This document shows positions 21,454 through 34,575 of a DNA stretch of 64,000 bases, in pieces. The notes beneath the pieces are model-generated. The model was not told the DNA's origin and ran no database searches. It was given only the letters and a program-made list of their open reading frames with translations. The translations under genes and the position numbers were made by a program. Source of the stretch: Acinetobacter sp. YWS30-1. Its GTDB lineage: Bacteria; Pseudomonadota; Gammaproteobacteria; Pseudomonadales; Moraxellaceae. Position 1 is the stretch's first letter; every line of letters starts with the position of its first letter. The stretch covers positions 1 to 64,000 of the forward strand of contig NZ_CP114606.1 in assembly GCF_033558715.1 (NCBI RefSeq), read 5' to 3'.

Positions 21454-21456
21454 GTC

Positions 21457-21621
21457 CAGATTATTTTTTAGACATAAAAGCGATTAATAACTAAGCAATA
21501 AAGTATTACACAAAAAATGAGCAACGCTATATTATTCATTTCAGATTCTATCGCTGTAGTTTCTTCTCTTTTTAGAAATGTGTTTTCGTGGCTTATCTTT
21601 TCTCTAGATAAGCCTTTTTTT
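21457..21621 (+). other. Gene-poor stretch ending in a second terminator
   Basis: A strong plus-strand terminator (GGCTTATC-TTTTCTCTA-GATAAGCC, then T8) lies at about 21592-21621 with no gene upstream of it, suggesting another short transcript. On the opposite strand, 21468-21539 could encode a 23-residue hydrophobic peptide beginning MNNIALLIF. Neither is certain. Confidence 0.35.
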
Positions 21622-21751
21622 TGCCTGAAATTTGCTACGGTTTTCGACTTATAAAATGGGATCATCTTCATCAAGGCTGTGTTGAGTAAAAACATTTCTT
21701 CTATTCAAAGAAAATAACTGGAATGAGATCAAAACCATAAAACCGAGTCCA

Positions 21752-21790
21752 TAAAAAAAGCCCTGATCTAAATCAGGGCTTCTTTTTTTA
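21752..21790. terminator. Bidirectional terminator of the Arg-rich lipoprotein gene
   Basis: AAGCCCTGAT-CTAA-ATCAGGGCTT with flanking A7 and T7 runs. Confidence 0.88.
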
Positions 21791-21802
21791 TTTATATTCT
21801 GC

Positions 21803-22297
21803 CTAATCACGACGATTACGTGGTCGCTGCTGTTCCTGTTTACGTCGCTGATCATTCCAGCGTGGATTATTGGAGCGGTTTTGCTGAACCCGTTTACGCT
21901 GCTGTTCTGCCACTTTTTTACGTTGTTCCAGCTGCTGGCGACGTTTACGTTCGGCCTGGGCCTGTTTCTGACGCTGGTTACTCAGATTCTTGCGTTGCTG
22001 TTCCAGACGTTGTCGTTCCAGTTGAGTTTTACGACGATCCAGTTCTATTTGCCGACGACGTTCCTGTTTCCAGTTACGCTGCTGAATATTTTTGCGCCGT
22101 TCTAGTTCCAGCCTCTTACGTTGCTGTTCATATTCCCAGCGTTGCCGGTCATAGCGGCGGTCTTGATCATAACGATAGTCATAACCTCGATCGCGACGGT
22201 CATAACGTCCGTCATAATAACCATCATCAGGAAAAGCCACACAGCCTACGGCTAAAAATGCAGTGGCTAAGGATACCGTTATTATTCTTATCGCCAT
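21803..22297 (-). CDS. Arg/Gln-rich coiled-coil lipoprotein
   Basis: A 164-residue lipoprotein: hydrophobic signal with lipobox LAVGC (Cys19), a short Asp/Tyr/Gly/Arg segment (24-52), then about 100 residues made almost only of Arg, Gln, Lys and Glu, predicted as a long, very basic coiled coil. Strong ribosome binding site AAGGAGATAG before the ATG. Function unknown; the basic tail may bind anionic surface polymers, lipopolysaccharide or nucleic acid. The long ORF on the opposite strand is a by-product of the biased codons. Confidence 0.85.
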   Translation of the reverse strand: MAIRIITVSLATAFLAVGCVAFPDDGYYDGRYDRRDRGYDYRYDQDRRYDRQRWEYEQQRKRLELERRKNIQQRNWKQERRRQIELDRRKTQLERQRLEQQRKNLSNQRQKQAQAERKRRQQLEQRKKVAEQQRKRVQQNRSNNPRWNDQRRKQEQQRPRNRRD

Positions 22298-22510
22298 AAG
22301 CTATCTCCTTTTATACAGACTTCTACATCAAAGTCGCAAAAGTGCTGTAAAAATCTCACTTAAACTGTCAATGACATCTGATTAAATTCAGGTTAGCGTA
22401 TTTGGCAGATGATCTATGTACATTGATATTAAGACTTATATAAGAATATGGTCACTAAAACCCTAATCATGTAGAAAAAATGAAGAATTATGGGAAAAGG
22501 ATGAAAACTC

Positions 22511-23581
22511 ATGGGTGCGAATAATCCGGTCACAAAATTTGTAATGGATAAGGGGCAGGGCACTGCAGCACGCTTGCTGGATTGCCTGCCGAGCTTTGCA
22601 CAAGAACGTCTGGTAAAAGCATTGGATTATCCTTATGACTATCCTGATTTGGATCCTTATATAAAATGCTTGATGGCGATTCAGATCAAACAGGGACAGC
22701 ACGGTTTTATTAGTGAAGATGCGGTGCGATCACGTCAACTGTTTGATGAACGCATGAAAGCTATTCAGGCGAAACCGACGCCGGTCAAGGCAGTCGAGGA
22801 TCTGCGTTTGCCATTGCAAAATGGCACTATCTTTGCCCGACATTATCATCCGGCACCACAGAAAAAATTGCCGATGGTCATTTTCTATCATGGTGGTGCA
22901 TTTATAGTGGGTGGTCTGGATACGCATGATGAGTTCTGCCGTTTATTGGCGGTGCATGCCAAGGTGCAGGTACTCAGCGTGGCTTATCCGCTAACGCCCG
23001 AATACAGTCCTTTGCAGATGGTACAGGTCTGTGAAGATGCTCTGGCTTGGGTACATCAAAACATTAAGCAGCTGAAAATCTATAAAAACCAGATTGTAGT
23101 GGCAGGGGATAGTGCAGGTGGAAATCTGGCGGCAGTGGTTGCGCAGCGGAGTGCCGATAAAATCTATGCACCTCGCGTACAGTTATTGCTTTACCCGGCT
23201 GTCGATTTTAAAAGCCGCCATCCTTCTTTTTATGCATACAATCAGGGCCTGGTACTTTCAGCTCAGGATATTGATCTGGTGACCAAGCTATATGCTGAAA
23301 CACATCAGGTCGAACTGGACGATCCGCTGATTTCACCGACCTATGGTGAACTGAAGAATCTACCGCCTGCCTATGTGATTACCGCCCGTCATGATGTGTT
23401 GCATGATGAGGGTTCAATCTATGCTCTGAAGTTACGTGAGAATGGGGTACGAGTGTACTATCAGGAATATACGGATCAGGCACATGGTTTTATCAATCTG
23501 ACCCCAATTCATAAACGTTCGAAAAAGCAGGTTATTGAACTCAGCAAGAATTTCCGTAAATTCCTGGATAAAAAGATCTGA
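22511..23581 (+). CDS. HSL-family esterase/lipase
   Basis: A 356-residue alpha/beta hydrolase of the hormone-sensitive lipase family, hydrolysing short-chain esters. It has the oxyanion motif YHGGAF, the nucleophile elbow GDSAGG, the acid near RHDVLHDEG and the catalytic histidine in AHGF. There is no signal peptide, so it is probably cytoplasmic. An N-terminal cap of about 90 residues precedes the core. ATG at 22511 after GGAAAAGGATGAAAACTC. Monocistronic; convergent with the following gene and sharing its terminator. Confidence 0.88.
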   Translation: MGANNPVTKFVMDKGQGTAARLLDCLPSFAQERLVKALDYPYDYPDLDPYIKCLMAIQIKQGQHGFISEDAVRSRQLFDERMKAIQAKPTPVKAVEDLRLPLQNGTIFARHYHPAPQKKLPMVIFYHGGAFIVGGLDTHDEFCRLLAVHAKVQVLSVAYPLTPEYSPLQMVQVCEDALAWVHQNIKQLKIYKNQIVVAGDSAGGNLAAVVAQRSADKIYAPRVQLLLYPAVDFKSRHPSFYAYNQGLVLSAQDIDLVTKLYAETHQVELDDPLISPTYGELKNLPPAYVITARHDVLHDEGSIYALKLRENGVRVYYQEYTDQAHGFINLTPIHKRSKKQVIELSKNFRKFLDKKI

Positions 23582-23597
23582 TTCAAAAATAGATGTA

Positions 23598-23632
23598 AAA
23601 AAGGTGTTTCACGTGAAACACCTTTTTTATTT
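23598..23632. terminator. Bidirectional terminator
   Basis: AAAAAGGTGTTTCAC and GTGAAACACCTTTTT, a perfect long palindrome between two convergent genes. Confidence 0.9.
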
Positions 23633-24298
23633 TTTATGGATCTTGGCTTCTGGAAAGACTAAATTAAATTTAGGTACATAAAAGCTTTGTAAATATTTAG
23701 CTTTAGAAAAATCCGGGAATATATCCTGAGTATCTTGCCACTCTGCTTGGATGAGCTTGGATAAATAACCCCAAAATTGAGGGCTAAACTGATAATGCTG
23801 GGATTTCCAGGTTTGCCGGATTTTTAGCATGGAGCTTGGAAGATGATGACTATTTAAATAGAAAGAACGAGGAGATTTAGGTTTTTTAAGACGAAGCGTC
23901 ATGCTTTGCCCACGATGAGTTATGCGACAAATCGTTTCTTGTCCCTGTTCCTGCCAATCAAACTCTGCATATTCTTTAGGAATACCCCACAAGTGCTGAC
24001 CATGCACAATAGATTCATGAGTAGAGACATAAATTTTCGGAATAGTCGAAAGACGCCGTCTGCTAATTAAAGGATGATCCATAATCAGCAATTCATCATA
24101 AGGACCCACAGGAGAATGATGGTAGCGCACCAATAAAACCTGAACGACACGGCCAAGTGGAGATGGCGCAATCCGAAAACTCTGAAATTCACGAATAAAA
24201 TGAGGGGTAATCCAGTAATTCAGAATAAAACCCTCCCCCTGCAAATGCCAAGGCGGAAATTGATGGACGCTTTTCTCCTGTAGTAATGCATGGCTCAT
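23627..24298 (-). CDS. Acetoacetate decarboxylase family protein
   Basis: A 223-residue protein resembling the acetoacetate decarboxylase fold: VLLVRYHHSPVGPYDELLIM, the STHESIVHGQHLWGIPKEYAEF block and the C-terminal YVPKFNLVFPEAKI. The lysine in GIPKE aligns by eye with the Schiff-base lysine region (PKK) of true decarboxylases, but the second lysine is absent, so a related activity or pigment/lipid binding is as likely. The ATG start gives MSHALLQEKS. Stands alone, convergent with the esterase. Confidence 0.72.
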   Translation of the reverse strand: MSHALLQEKSVHQFPPWHLQGEGFILNYWITPHFIREFQSFRIAPSPLGRVVQVLLVRYHHSPVGPYDELLIMDHPLISRRRLSTIPKIYVSTHESIVHGQHLWGIPKEYAEFDWQEQGQETICRITHRGQSMTLRLKKPKSPRSFYLNSHHLPSSMLKIRQTWKSQHYQFSPQFWGYLSKLIQAEWQDTQDIFPDFSKAKYLQSFYVPKFNLVFPEAKIHKK

Positions 24299-24401
24299 TA
24301 TTATTCTCTTGTCTTTAGTCGGCAGGTCACTGCATTATTAGTCATGAAAGATTAATATGTTGTGAATCTCAACCTTTCTTTATCAGTAGATGAGTTAAAA
24401 A

Positions 24402-24974
24402 ATGTTAAAAAAATCATTATCTGCTATCGCGTTGATCGCATTTAGCTTGCCAAGTTTTGCTGCCAATACCCTGATCGAGATGAAGACCTCATCCGGTAAT
24501 ATCGAAATTGAACTCTTTAATGACAAAGCACCGATTACGGTGAAAAACTTTGAAGAATATGTCAAAAGCAACTTCTATACAGGAACCATTTTCCATCGGG
24601 TCATTCCAGGCTTCATGATTCAGGGCGGAGGTTTTGATCTCAACATGCAAGAAAAAGCCAATAATAAAGCTTCAATCAAGAATGAATCAGATAATGGTTT
24701 GCAAAACAAACGTGGCACTTTGGCTATGGCACGTACCAATGATCCTAATTCGGCTAAAGCACAGTTCTTTATTAACCTAGTAGATAACAGTTTTCTGGAC
24801 CGTTCGACAAGAAATGCCGGATATGCAGTATTTGGCCGGGTCACAAAAGGTATGGAAGTAGTCGATAAGATCGCTCAAGTGCCTACTCAAAACTATGGCA
24901 TGCATCAGGATGTTCCGAAAACAGCCGTAAAAATCAACAGTGTGACCCTTAAAACACCAAGCGTGAAAAAGTAA
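24402..24974 (+). CDS. ppiA: Periplasmic cyclophilin-type peptidyl-prolyl isomerase
   Basis: PpiA speeds cis-trans isomerisation at prolines during folding of exported proteins. The 190-residue precursor has a signal peptide cleaved after PSFA and the single-domain cyclophilin fold: FHRVIPGFMIQGGG carries the catalytic Arg, and MARTNDPNSAKAQFFINL and FGRVTKGMEVVDKI complete the active site. The size fits bacterial type A cyclophilins. It precedes the rRNA operon by about 135 bp. Confidence 0.93.
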   Translation: MLKKSLSAIALIAFSLPSFAANTLIEMKTSSGNIEIELFNDKAPITVKNFEEYVKSNFYTGTIFHRVIPGFMIQGGGFDLNMQEKANNKASIKNESDNGLQNKRGTLAMARTNDPNSAKAQFFINLVDNSFLDRSTRNAGYAVFGRVTKGMEVVDKIAQVPTQNYGMHQDVPKTAVKINSVTLKTPSVKK

Positions 24975-25109
24975 GTGAAAAATAAAATATAAATATTTTG
25001 TTTGTATTTTCTTTGGAATATTATGAACTTATGTGAAAATTGGTAGAAAAATGAACCAATTTGGTGCATAAAAATGAAACAGTCATGATTGGTGTGCGTT
25101 AAAAGCACT

Positions 25110-25137
25110 TGCTTGTGTAGGAAATTGCCCTATAATG
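25110..25137 (+). promoter_or_regulatory. rRNA operon promoter
   Basis: TTGCTT (25110-25115), 16-nt spacer and a perfect TATAAT (25132-25137), about 275 bp upstream of the 16S gene. It is the only clear sigma-70 promoter I see in the leader. Confidence 0.7.
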
Positions 25138-25252
25138 AGCTCATACCGACGAGATAGACGGAAACGAACGAAACACGAAGCGTTGAGTTGTTAAGTTTAT
25201 CGAAGTCCAGCTTCTGGCATTGACGAGATGTTAGAAAGATCATTAAGAGATT

Positions 25253-25279
25253 ATGAAGAACAACTTGTGTGGATTTTTA
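25253..25279 (+). promoter_or_regulatory. 16S processing stem, 5' arm
   Basis: This leader segment (beginning ATGAAGAACAACTTG) is complementary to 26971-26996 just after the 16S 3' end. Together they form the long RNase III processing stalk of the 16S precursor. Confidence 0.7.
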
Positions 25280-25411
25280 CTGGTTGATTGATCGAAATTA
25301 TTTTCATTGATTGATTGGTTTAAATTACTCGAAGTTTATTTGAGCGAAATTTAAGTCAGAAAATTGATGAGCCAAGTTTAAGAACTTTACTTATAAAGTT
25401 CGAAATGATTT

Positions 25412-26949
<1,538 letters not shown>

Positions 26950-27010
26950 ACGAAAGATTGACGATTGGTAAGAATCCACAACAAGTTGTTCTTCATGACG
27001 ATGTATCTGA

Positions 27011-27087
<77 letters not shown>

Positions 27088-27133
27088 TCTGCCAGAAAAC
27101 AGAAAATCAGAACATTGACTTAATTGATAAGCT

Positions 27134-27209
27134 GGGGACTTAGCTTAGTTGGTAGAGCGCCTGCTTTGCACGCAGGAGGTCAGGAGTTCGACTCTCCTAG
27201 TCTCCACCA
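27134..27209 (+). tRNA. alaT: tRNA-Ala (TGC)
   Basis: A 76-nt cloverleaf with acceptor GGGGACT/AGTCTCC, anticodon loop TTTGCAC (anticodon TGC) and an encoded CCA end. Follows tRNA-Ile by 46 bp in the usual spacer order. Confidence 0.97.
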
Positions 27210-27682
27210 AATTTCAAGACCAGAAAAACAACGTTTTTCCTTGAAATTTAAGCAAGAAGCTACGCTTCGCGCAGTATGTGATCATACAGTAGCGTGAATG
27301 TTTAGTTCCTAAGCGATCAAGTGTGTAGATCCTAGAGATTAGCAAGTAGAAGCGTTAAGATACGCACCACTTGATAATCTCTGTGATTTATCACAGTAAT
27401 GCAATCCGACGAGGATGCATTAAATCATTAACAGAATATATTTGAGTTGAAATAATTTGTTCATACTCATACAAGAGCGGAAACAAGAGATCGCAAGATT
27501 GATTGTTGAAGTGATTGAATGAGAACTAGCGAAATTAACTGAATCAAGCGTTTTGGTATATGAATCTAATTGAAGCTGTACAGTAGTTAAATCTACGAGA
27601 CGCCAACTGTATGAGAGTGATGAGTAATCATCATAATCTGTTGCTTATCTTACTTGTGGGATAAACGACTGTTTGGGGTTGT
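27210..27682 (+). other. Spacer between tRNA-Ala and 23S
   Basis: About 470 bp of transcribed spacer with no gene. Its 3' end (27679-27691, TTGTATAGTCAAG) is perfectly complementary to 30568-30580 and forms the 23S processing stalk. Confidence 0.7.
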
Positions 27683-30577
<2,895 letters not shown>

Positions 30578-30810
30578 CAACACCCAAGCAGTTGTATATA
30601 AAGCATCAATTGATTTCATATTGATCTAACGATCAGACGAAAACTTGATTTAGTTAAGCTAATCGAACAAATGAGAGTATAATTAAGCACTGCTTAGTTC
30701 TACTCGCAAGAACTCAGATACTTCTGTTAATGCATTCTATTTGAAGAAAGCTAGGCAAACGAAGCACAAGCAACGTAGATAAGACCATAGCGAGTAAGCA
30801 TACCAGTTGT

Positions 30811-30925
30811 GCTGGCGACCATAGCAAGAGTGAACCACCTGATCCCTTCCCGAACTCAGAAGTGAAACCTCTTAGCGCTGATGGTAGTGTGGGGTCTCCC
30901 ATGTGAGAGTAAGTCATCGCCAGCT
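30811..30925 (+). rRNA. rrf: 5S ribosomal RNA
   Basis: About 115 nt from GCTGGCGACCATAGC to CATCGCCAGC; the terminal stem pairs GCTGGCGA with TCGCCAGC. Contains CGAACTCAGAAGTGAAAC, the conserved loop region. Confidence 0.96.
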
Positions 30926-30935
30926 CATTATTCCT

Positions 30936-30968
30936 AAAGCCCTCTGCTCACGCAGGGGGCTTTTTTTA
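30936..30968 (+). terminator. rRNA operon terminator
   Basis: AAAGCCCTCTGC-TCAC-GCAGGGGGCTTT followed by a T-run. Confidence 0.92.
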
Positions 30969-31083
30969 TATTTATATAATCACTTTTCTCTCTTTAACGA
31001 CTAATTTTTTACAGCTGTATAATCTCTGATCAGCTGTAAAATGTTATACTACTCGTGTAAATATTTTTTATTCTCTGAGTCAT

Positions 31084-32898
31084 ATGCAGCAGATTCTCAT
31101 AAACACATTTGTGTTGATATGGCTCAGTTTGATTTCTCCACAGCTATACGCTGTAACAGAATTAAATTTTGATCATCATCAGTATGTCAAACTCGATGGA
31201 GAATGGGATTTCTACCCCAATCAGCTGATTGATCCCACTTCTGAGCAGCGACCATCCCCATTAAATTCCTTTAGTCAGACTCTGGCTGTTGAAAAAGTTC
31301 ATTTACCTAATTCTTTCCTGACCTTAACAGGTCATAAAGACTATATTGGAACTTTTCAAAAAACCTTCAAGCTGCCTGAATCAGCCATTAATCATGCGGT
31401 TTATGTTTACATACCATACCAGTATGGGGCTTATCGCCTGTATGTTGATGATCATCTCCTGATAGAAGTAGGGCAGGTAGGCATACATGGTCAGCATCAG
31501 ACCATGATGGCGCCAAAGTTGGCTTCTTTCTTTCCCTCACAGCGGGAAGTGACGATTACCATTCAGGCTTCAAGTTATCACCATATCCGTGGCGGGCTGG
31601 AAAACAGCATGTTTATTGGCTTTAACCAGCCTATTCTGGATAAGTTTTATGATCAGGTAATTCCTTTAAGTGTGATCAGTGGCGTTCTGCTGATGATTGG
31701 CTGCTTTATGGTGTTCTTTGCAGTATTTCGCAGCCTTAAAACGCAAGCAGGTAATTTGCTGCTGTTTCTAGGGTTATTTATTCTGTGCTTGAGCCTACGT
31801 AGCTTCTTTGCAGTCCCATTCATTTATACTTTATTCACGAATATTTCCTGGGTATGGGGCACACGATTTGAGTATTTACTGACTGAATTGGCGACTCTGT
31901 TCTTCTTGATTTATATCTATTTATTGCCGTATCGACTGTTAAATCCTTATTTATTAAAAATCACAGCTTTGTTAATTAGTATCAATGTGGCTGTGACCCT
32001 GTTTACGCTGCCTTATATCTTCCAGAGCTTCTTTTTCCAAAGCTTTAGTATTGCAGTACTGGTTTTTATTAATCTGCTTTATGGCGCTTACCGCATGCAC
32101 AAATCGCATGTGCGTTATTCCAAGATCAATTCTATTGCGGTAGTGCTGGTCTGCCTGACCTTCCTGCATGACTATTTACTTGCGCTTAAGGTAATTGATT
32201 CAGTTGAAATTGCATTTTATACCTCCTGTGCCTATTTTATTTTAATTACCTTTCAGCTCAGCCGTGATTATGCGGTGCAAAGTATTAATACCGAGTTGTT
32301 AAACAAGCAGCTTTTGCGCCTGAATAAAGAACTTGATCAGAAGGTTCAGGACCGTACGCGTGATATCACCCTGCTCAATGAGAAACTCGCGCAGCAGGTG
32401 AGGCTGGATTCGCTGACAGGTGCCTATAATCGCTTTGCCTTAAATGAACAGCTTCAGCAGCAATATGAGCATGCGATCGTAAACCAATCTTCGCTGGCTG
32501 TTTATATGATCGATGTGGATTATTTTAAAAACTATAATGACTATTATGGCCATCTCAAAGGTGACTATATTTTAAAAACACTGGTTCAAACCATTCAGCA
32601 AATATTGCCTGAAAATGGCTTTCTGGCACGTTATGGGGGTGAGGAATTTGCGGTTTTACTGGCAGATATTTCCTCGCAGGAAGCCGAAGCTTTTGCCGAG
32701 CAACTTTGTGAGGTCATTCGTCAGCTCAATTTGGAACATGCCAATCGTGGGGATGACAAGACCTGGATCAGTATCAGTGTTGGGGCAGCGATTATGGACG
32801 CTGAGCATATCTATAAAAATGTTGACCGTTTACTGAAAACAGCCGATCAGCAGTTGTATCAGGCGAAAATTCTTCGCGATTCAGCCTGTATTAAATAA
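31084..32898 (+). CDS. 7TMR-DISM diguanylate cyclase
   Basis: A 604-residue inner-membrane receptor that should make c-di-GMP. It has a signal peptide ending near LYA (residue 23), a periplasmic jelly-roll sensor (about 25-185, opening DGEWDFYPNQL), seven membrane helices (about 195-395), a short coiled coil (400-440) and a GGDEF domain with the active motif RYGGEEFAVL (GGEEF at 518-522). There is no RxxD inhibitory site five residues before GGEEF, so product inhibition may be absent. The jelly-roll plus 7TM layout suggests a soluble ligand, perhaps a carbohydrate. Monocistronic. Confidence 0.9.
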   Translation: MQQILINTFVLIWLSLISPQLYAVTELNFDHHQYVKLDGEWDFYPNQLIDPTSEQRPSPLNSFSQTLAVEKVHLPNSFLTLTGHKDYIGTFQKTFKLPESAINHAVYVYIPYQYGAYRLYVDDHLLIEVGQVGIHGQHQTMMAPKLASFFPSQREVTITIQASSYHHIRGGLENSMFIGFNQPILDKFYDQVIPLSVISGVLLMIGCFMVFFAVFRSLKTQAGNLLLFLGLFILCLSLRSFFAVPFIYTLFTNISWVWGTRFEYLLTELATLFFLIYIYLLPYRLLNPYLLKITALLISINVAVTLFTLPYIFQSFFFQSFSIAVLVFINLLYGAYRMHKSHVRYSKINSIAVVLVCLTFLHDYLLALKVIDSVEIAFYTSCAYFILITFQLSRDYAVQSINTELLNKQLLRLNKELDQKVQDRTRDITLLNEKLAQQVRLDSLTGAYNRFALNEQLQQQYEHAIVNQSSLAVYMIDVDYFKNYNDYYGHLKGDYILKTLVQTIQQILPENGFLARYGGEEFAVLLADISSQEAEAFAEQLCEVIRQLNLEHANRGDDKTWISISVGAAIMDAEHIYKNVDRLLKTADQQLYQAKILRDSACIK

Positions 32899-33041
32899 TA
32901 AAAAATCCAATCAATACATCAGCTATCTTTATCCGATCAAGTTATATCCGCTTACGATTCCTTTACTTTTTTATTATTTTAACCGCTGTCCGGAATGCTA
33001 AATTGGTACTTATCTGAATGAAATTAGCATGAAGAATAACA

Positions 33042-34199
33042 ATGAAACAGACTCAAATAGCAGCAATTTTATTATTAGGCTTGGGTTCCTATAGCCTGAC
33101 TGCCTGTGCCCAAGACAAGATTTCATCACCGGCAGCTGGGCAATCCTCTGCCAAAACCACACAGCAAGCCTATAAAGTCGAAGAATTTGCACAGTTGAAT
33201 GAGCCATGGGCACTGACTGAGCTGCCAGATCAGCGTTTACTGATTACCGAAAGATCTGGAAAGTTAAAATTATTTAATCCAGCCAATCGCAGTACTCAAA
33301 CTGTTCAGGGTATTCCTCAAGTGGCCTATGGCGGACAAGGTGGCTTAGGCGATGTCGTACTCCATCCTGACTTTGCCAAGAATCAGTGGGTATATCTCAG
33401 TTATGCTGAACAAGGGCAGGGTGGTTATGGTGCAGTTGTGGTTCGTGGCAAGTTAGATCTCACCAAGAGCACACCACAACTCACTCAGATCAAAAAAATC
33501 TGGACTCAGGTACCGAAATTTTCTTCCGGTCAGGGCCATTATGGGCACCGGATTATCTTTGGCTCAGATAACAAACTCTGGATCAGTTCGGGTGAACGTC
33601 AGCAATTTAATCCAGCTCAAGATATGAAATCCAATGCCGGCAAGATTATTCGTCTGAATGATGATGGTTCAATTCCTTCCGATAATCCATTTATGAATCA
33701 GGGTGAAATTGCCAAGCAGGTCTGGAGTCTGGGACACCGTAATCCTCTCGGTCTGGCATTTGATCCACAAGGGCAGCTTTGGGTGATTGAAATGGGGCCT
33801 AAAGGTGGTGATGAGCTGAATAAAGTGATGAAGGGCAAAAATTATGGCTATCCGATCGTCTCCAATGGAGATCATTATGATGGCAAGCCGATTCCGGATC
33901 ACAGCACCCGACCAGAGTTCGAAGCACCAGCACTAGATTGGACTCCAGTAATTTCTCCTTCAGACTTGCTGTTCTATACTGGCAATAGCTTTCCTCAATG
34001 GAAAAATAAAGCTATAGCTACAGGTCTTTCTTCTCAGGCAATGATTGTAATTGATACTACTCAAAGCCCTGTTAAAGAAATACAGCGACTGGATATGAAA
34101 GAGCGGATTCGTGGTGCGATTCAGGCCAAAGATGGCTCACTCTGGGTGATTGAAGATGGTCCAAAAGCCAAGTTGCTTAATATGATCGCATCTCAGTAA
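33042..34199 (+). CDS. PQQ-dependent aldose sugar dehydrogenase-like lipoprotein
   Basis: A 385-residue beta-propeller related to soluble glucose dehydrogenase GdhB and E. coli YliI, which oxidise sugars with pyrroloquinoline quinone. Lipobox-like LTAC (Cys22) suggests membrane anchoring. Motifs: EPWALTELPDQRLLITERSGKL, GHYGHRIIF with the probable catalytic histidine, GHRNPLGLAFDPQGQLWVIEMGPKGGDELN and YGYP. PQQ synthesis genes are not in the window. Its terminator region is also the 3' end of the minus-strand small RNA at 34229. Confidence 0.88.
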   Translation: MKQTQIAAILLLGLGSYSLTACAQDKISSPAAGQSSAKTTQQAYKVEEFAQLNEPWALTELPDQRLLITERSGKLKLFNPANRSTQTVQGIPQVAYGGQGGLGDVVLHPDFAKNQWVYLSYAEQGQGGYGAVVVRGKLDLTKSTPQLTQIKKIWTQVPKFSSGQGHYGHRIIFGSDNKLWISSGERQQFNPAQDMKSNAGKIIRLNDDGSIPSDNPFMNQGEIAKQVWSLGHRNPLGLAFDPQGQLWVIEMGPKGGDELNKVMKGKNYGYPIVSNGDHYDGKPIPDHSTRPEFEAPALDWTPVISPSDLLFYTGNSFPQWKNKAIATGLSSQAMIVIDTTQSPVKEIQRLDMKERIRGAIQAKDGSLWVIEDGPKAKLLNMIASQ

Positions 34200-34228
34200 A
34201 AAGCTAAATAGTTAATATCAGAATGAAA

Positions 34229-34350
34229 GAAAAAGGCCCCAACTCCTGTGAGGGCCTTTTCAAATTTAGCTCAGATACCTTTCCTCCGGTATCGATCAGC
34301 ATCCTGCCGATGTTTTATTCTTGTTTTTGCAAGGCTTCCTGTCTTGGTAT
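34229..34350 (-). ncRNA. RsmX/Y/Z-like CsrA-sequestering small RNA A
   Basis: The minus strand would give an RNA of about 120 nt with four AGGA motifs (complements at 34337-34340, 34302-34305, 34282-34285, 34244-34247). Two lie in clear hairpin loops (ATCGGC-AGGAT-GCTGAT; ATACC-GGAGGAAA-GGTAT), a third in the loop of the terminator GGCCC...GGGGCC followed by T5. AGGA/GGA in loops is the binding signal of CsrA/RsmA. It shares layout, promoter spacing and upstream box with RNA B, 780 bp away. No ORF accounts for it. Confidence 0.72.
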
Positions 34351-34356
34351 GCACTC

Positions 34357-34362
34357 AATATA
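34357..34362 (-). promoter_or_regulatory. -10 box of small RNA A
   Basis: TATATT in the context GGCTATATTGA, nearly identical to GGCTATAGTTTGA upstream of RNA B. The -35 region is poor, as expected for an activator-dependent promoter. Confidence 0.55.
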
Positions 34363-34405
34363 GCCTGAGTCAGAAAGACCGAGTAGAGGCATTGACCGCA
34401 TCTGC

Positions 34406-34423
34406 TGTAGGCCAGAGGTGACA
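34406..34423 (-). promoter_or_regulatory. GacA-type upstream activating site of RNA A
   Basis: On the plus strand TGTAGG-CCAGAG-GTGACA, matching 9 of 12 defined positions of the GacA palindrome TGTAAG-N6-CTTACA. It starts 43 bp from the -10 box, the right distance for a GacA site. Confidence 0.5.
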
Positions 34424-34575
34424 AGCTCACTTGAAAATATTTGTCCGATCAAATCCCAAGTTATCAGGACAATTTTACGATATGGTAGAGATAGAAGACC
34501 TTATTGAAGCTCATCTCTCTATTCAATAAAAAAATATTTAAAAAAATTCCATAACATAATAGAAAGGAGAAGCAC

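Noticed and set aside
21820..22299. 159-codon plus-strand ORF opposite the Arg-rich lipoprotein
   Set aside because: It has no family match and arises because Arg/Gln codons read backwards avoid stops; the minus frame has a signal peptide, lipobox and strong ribosome binding site.
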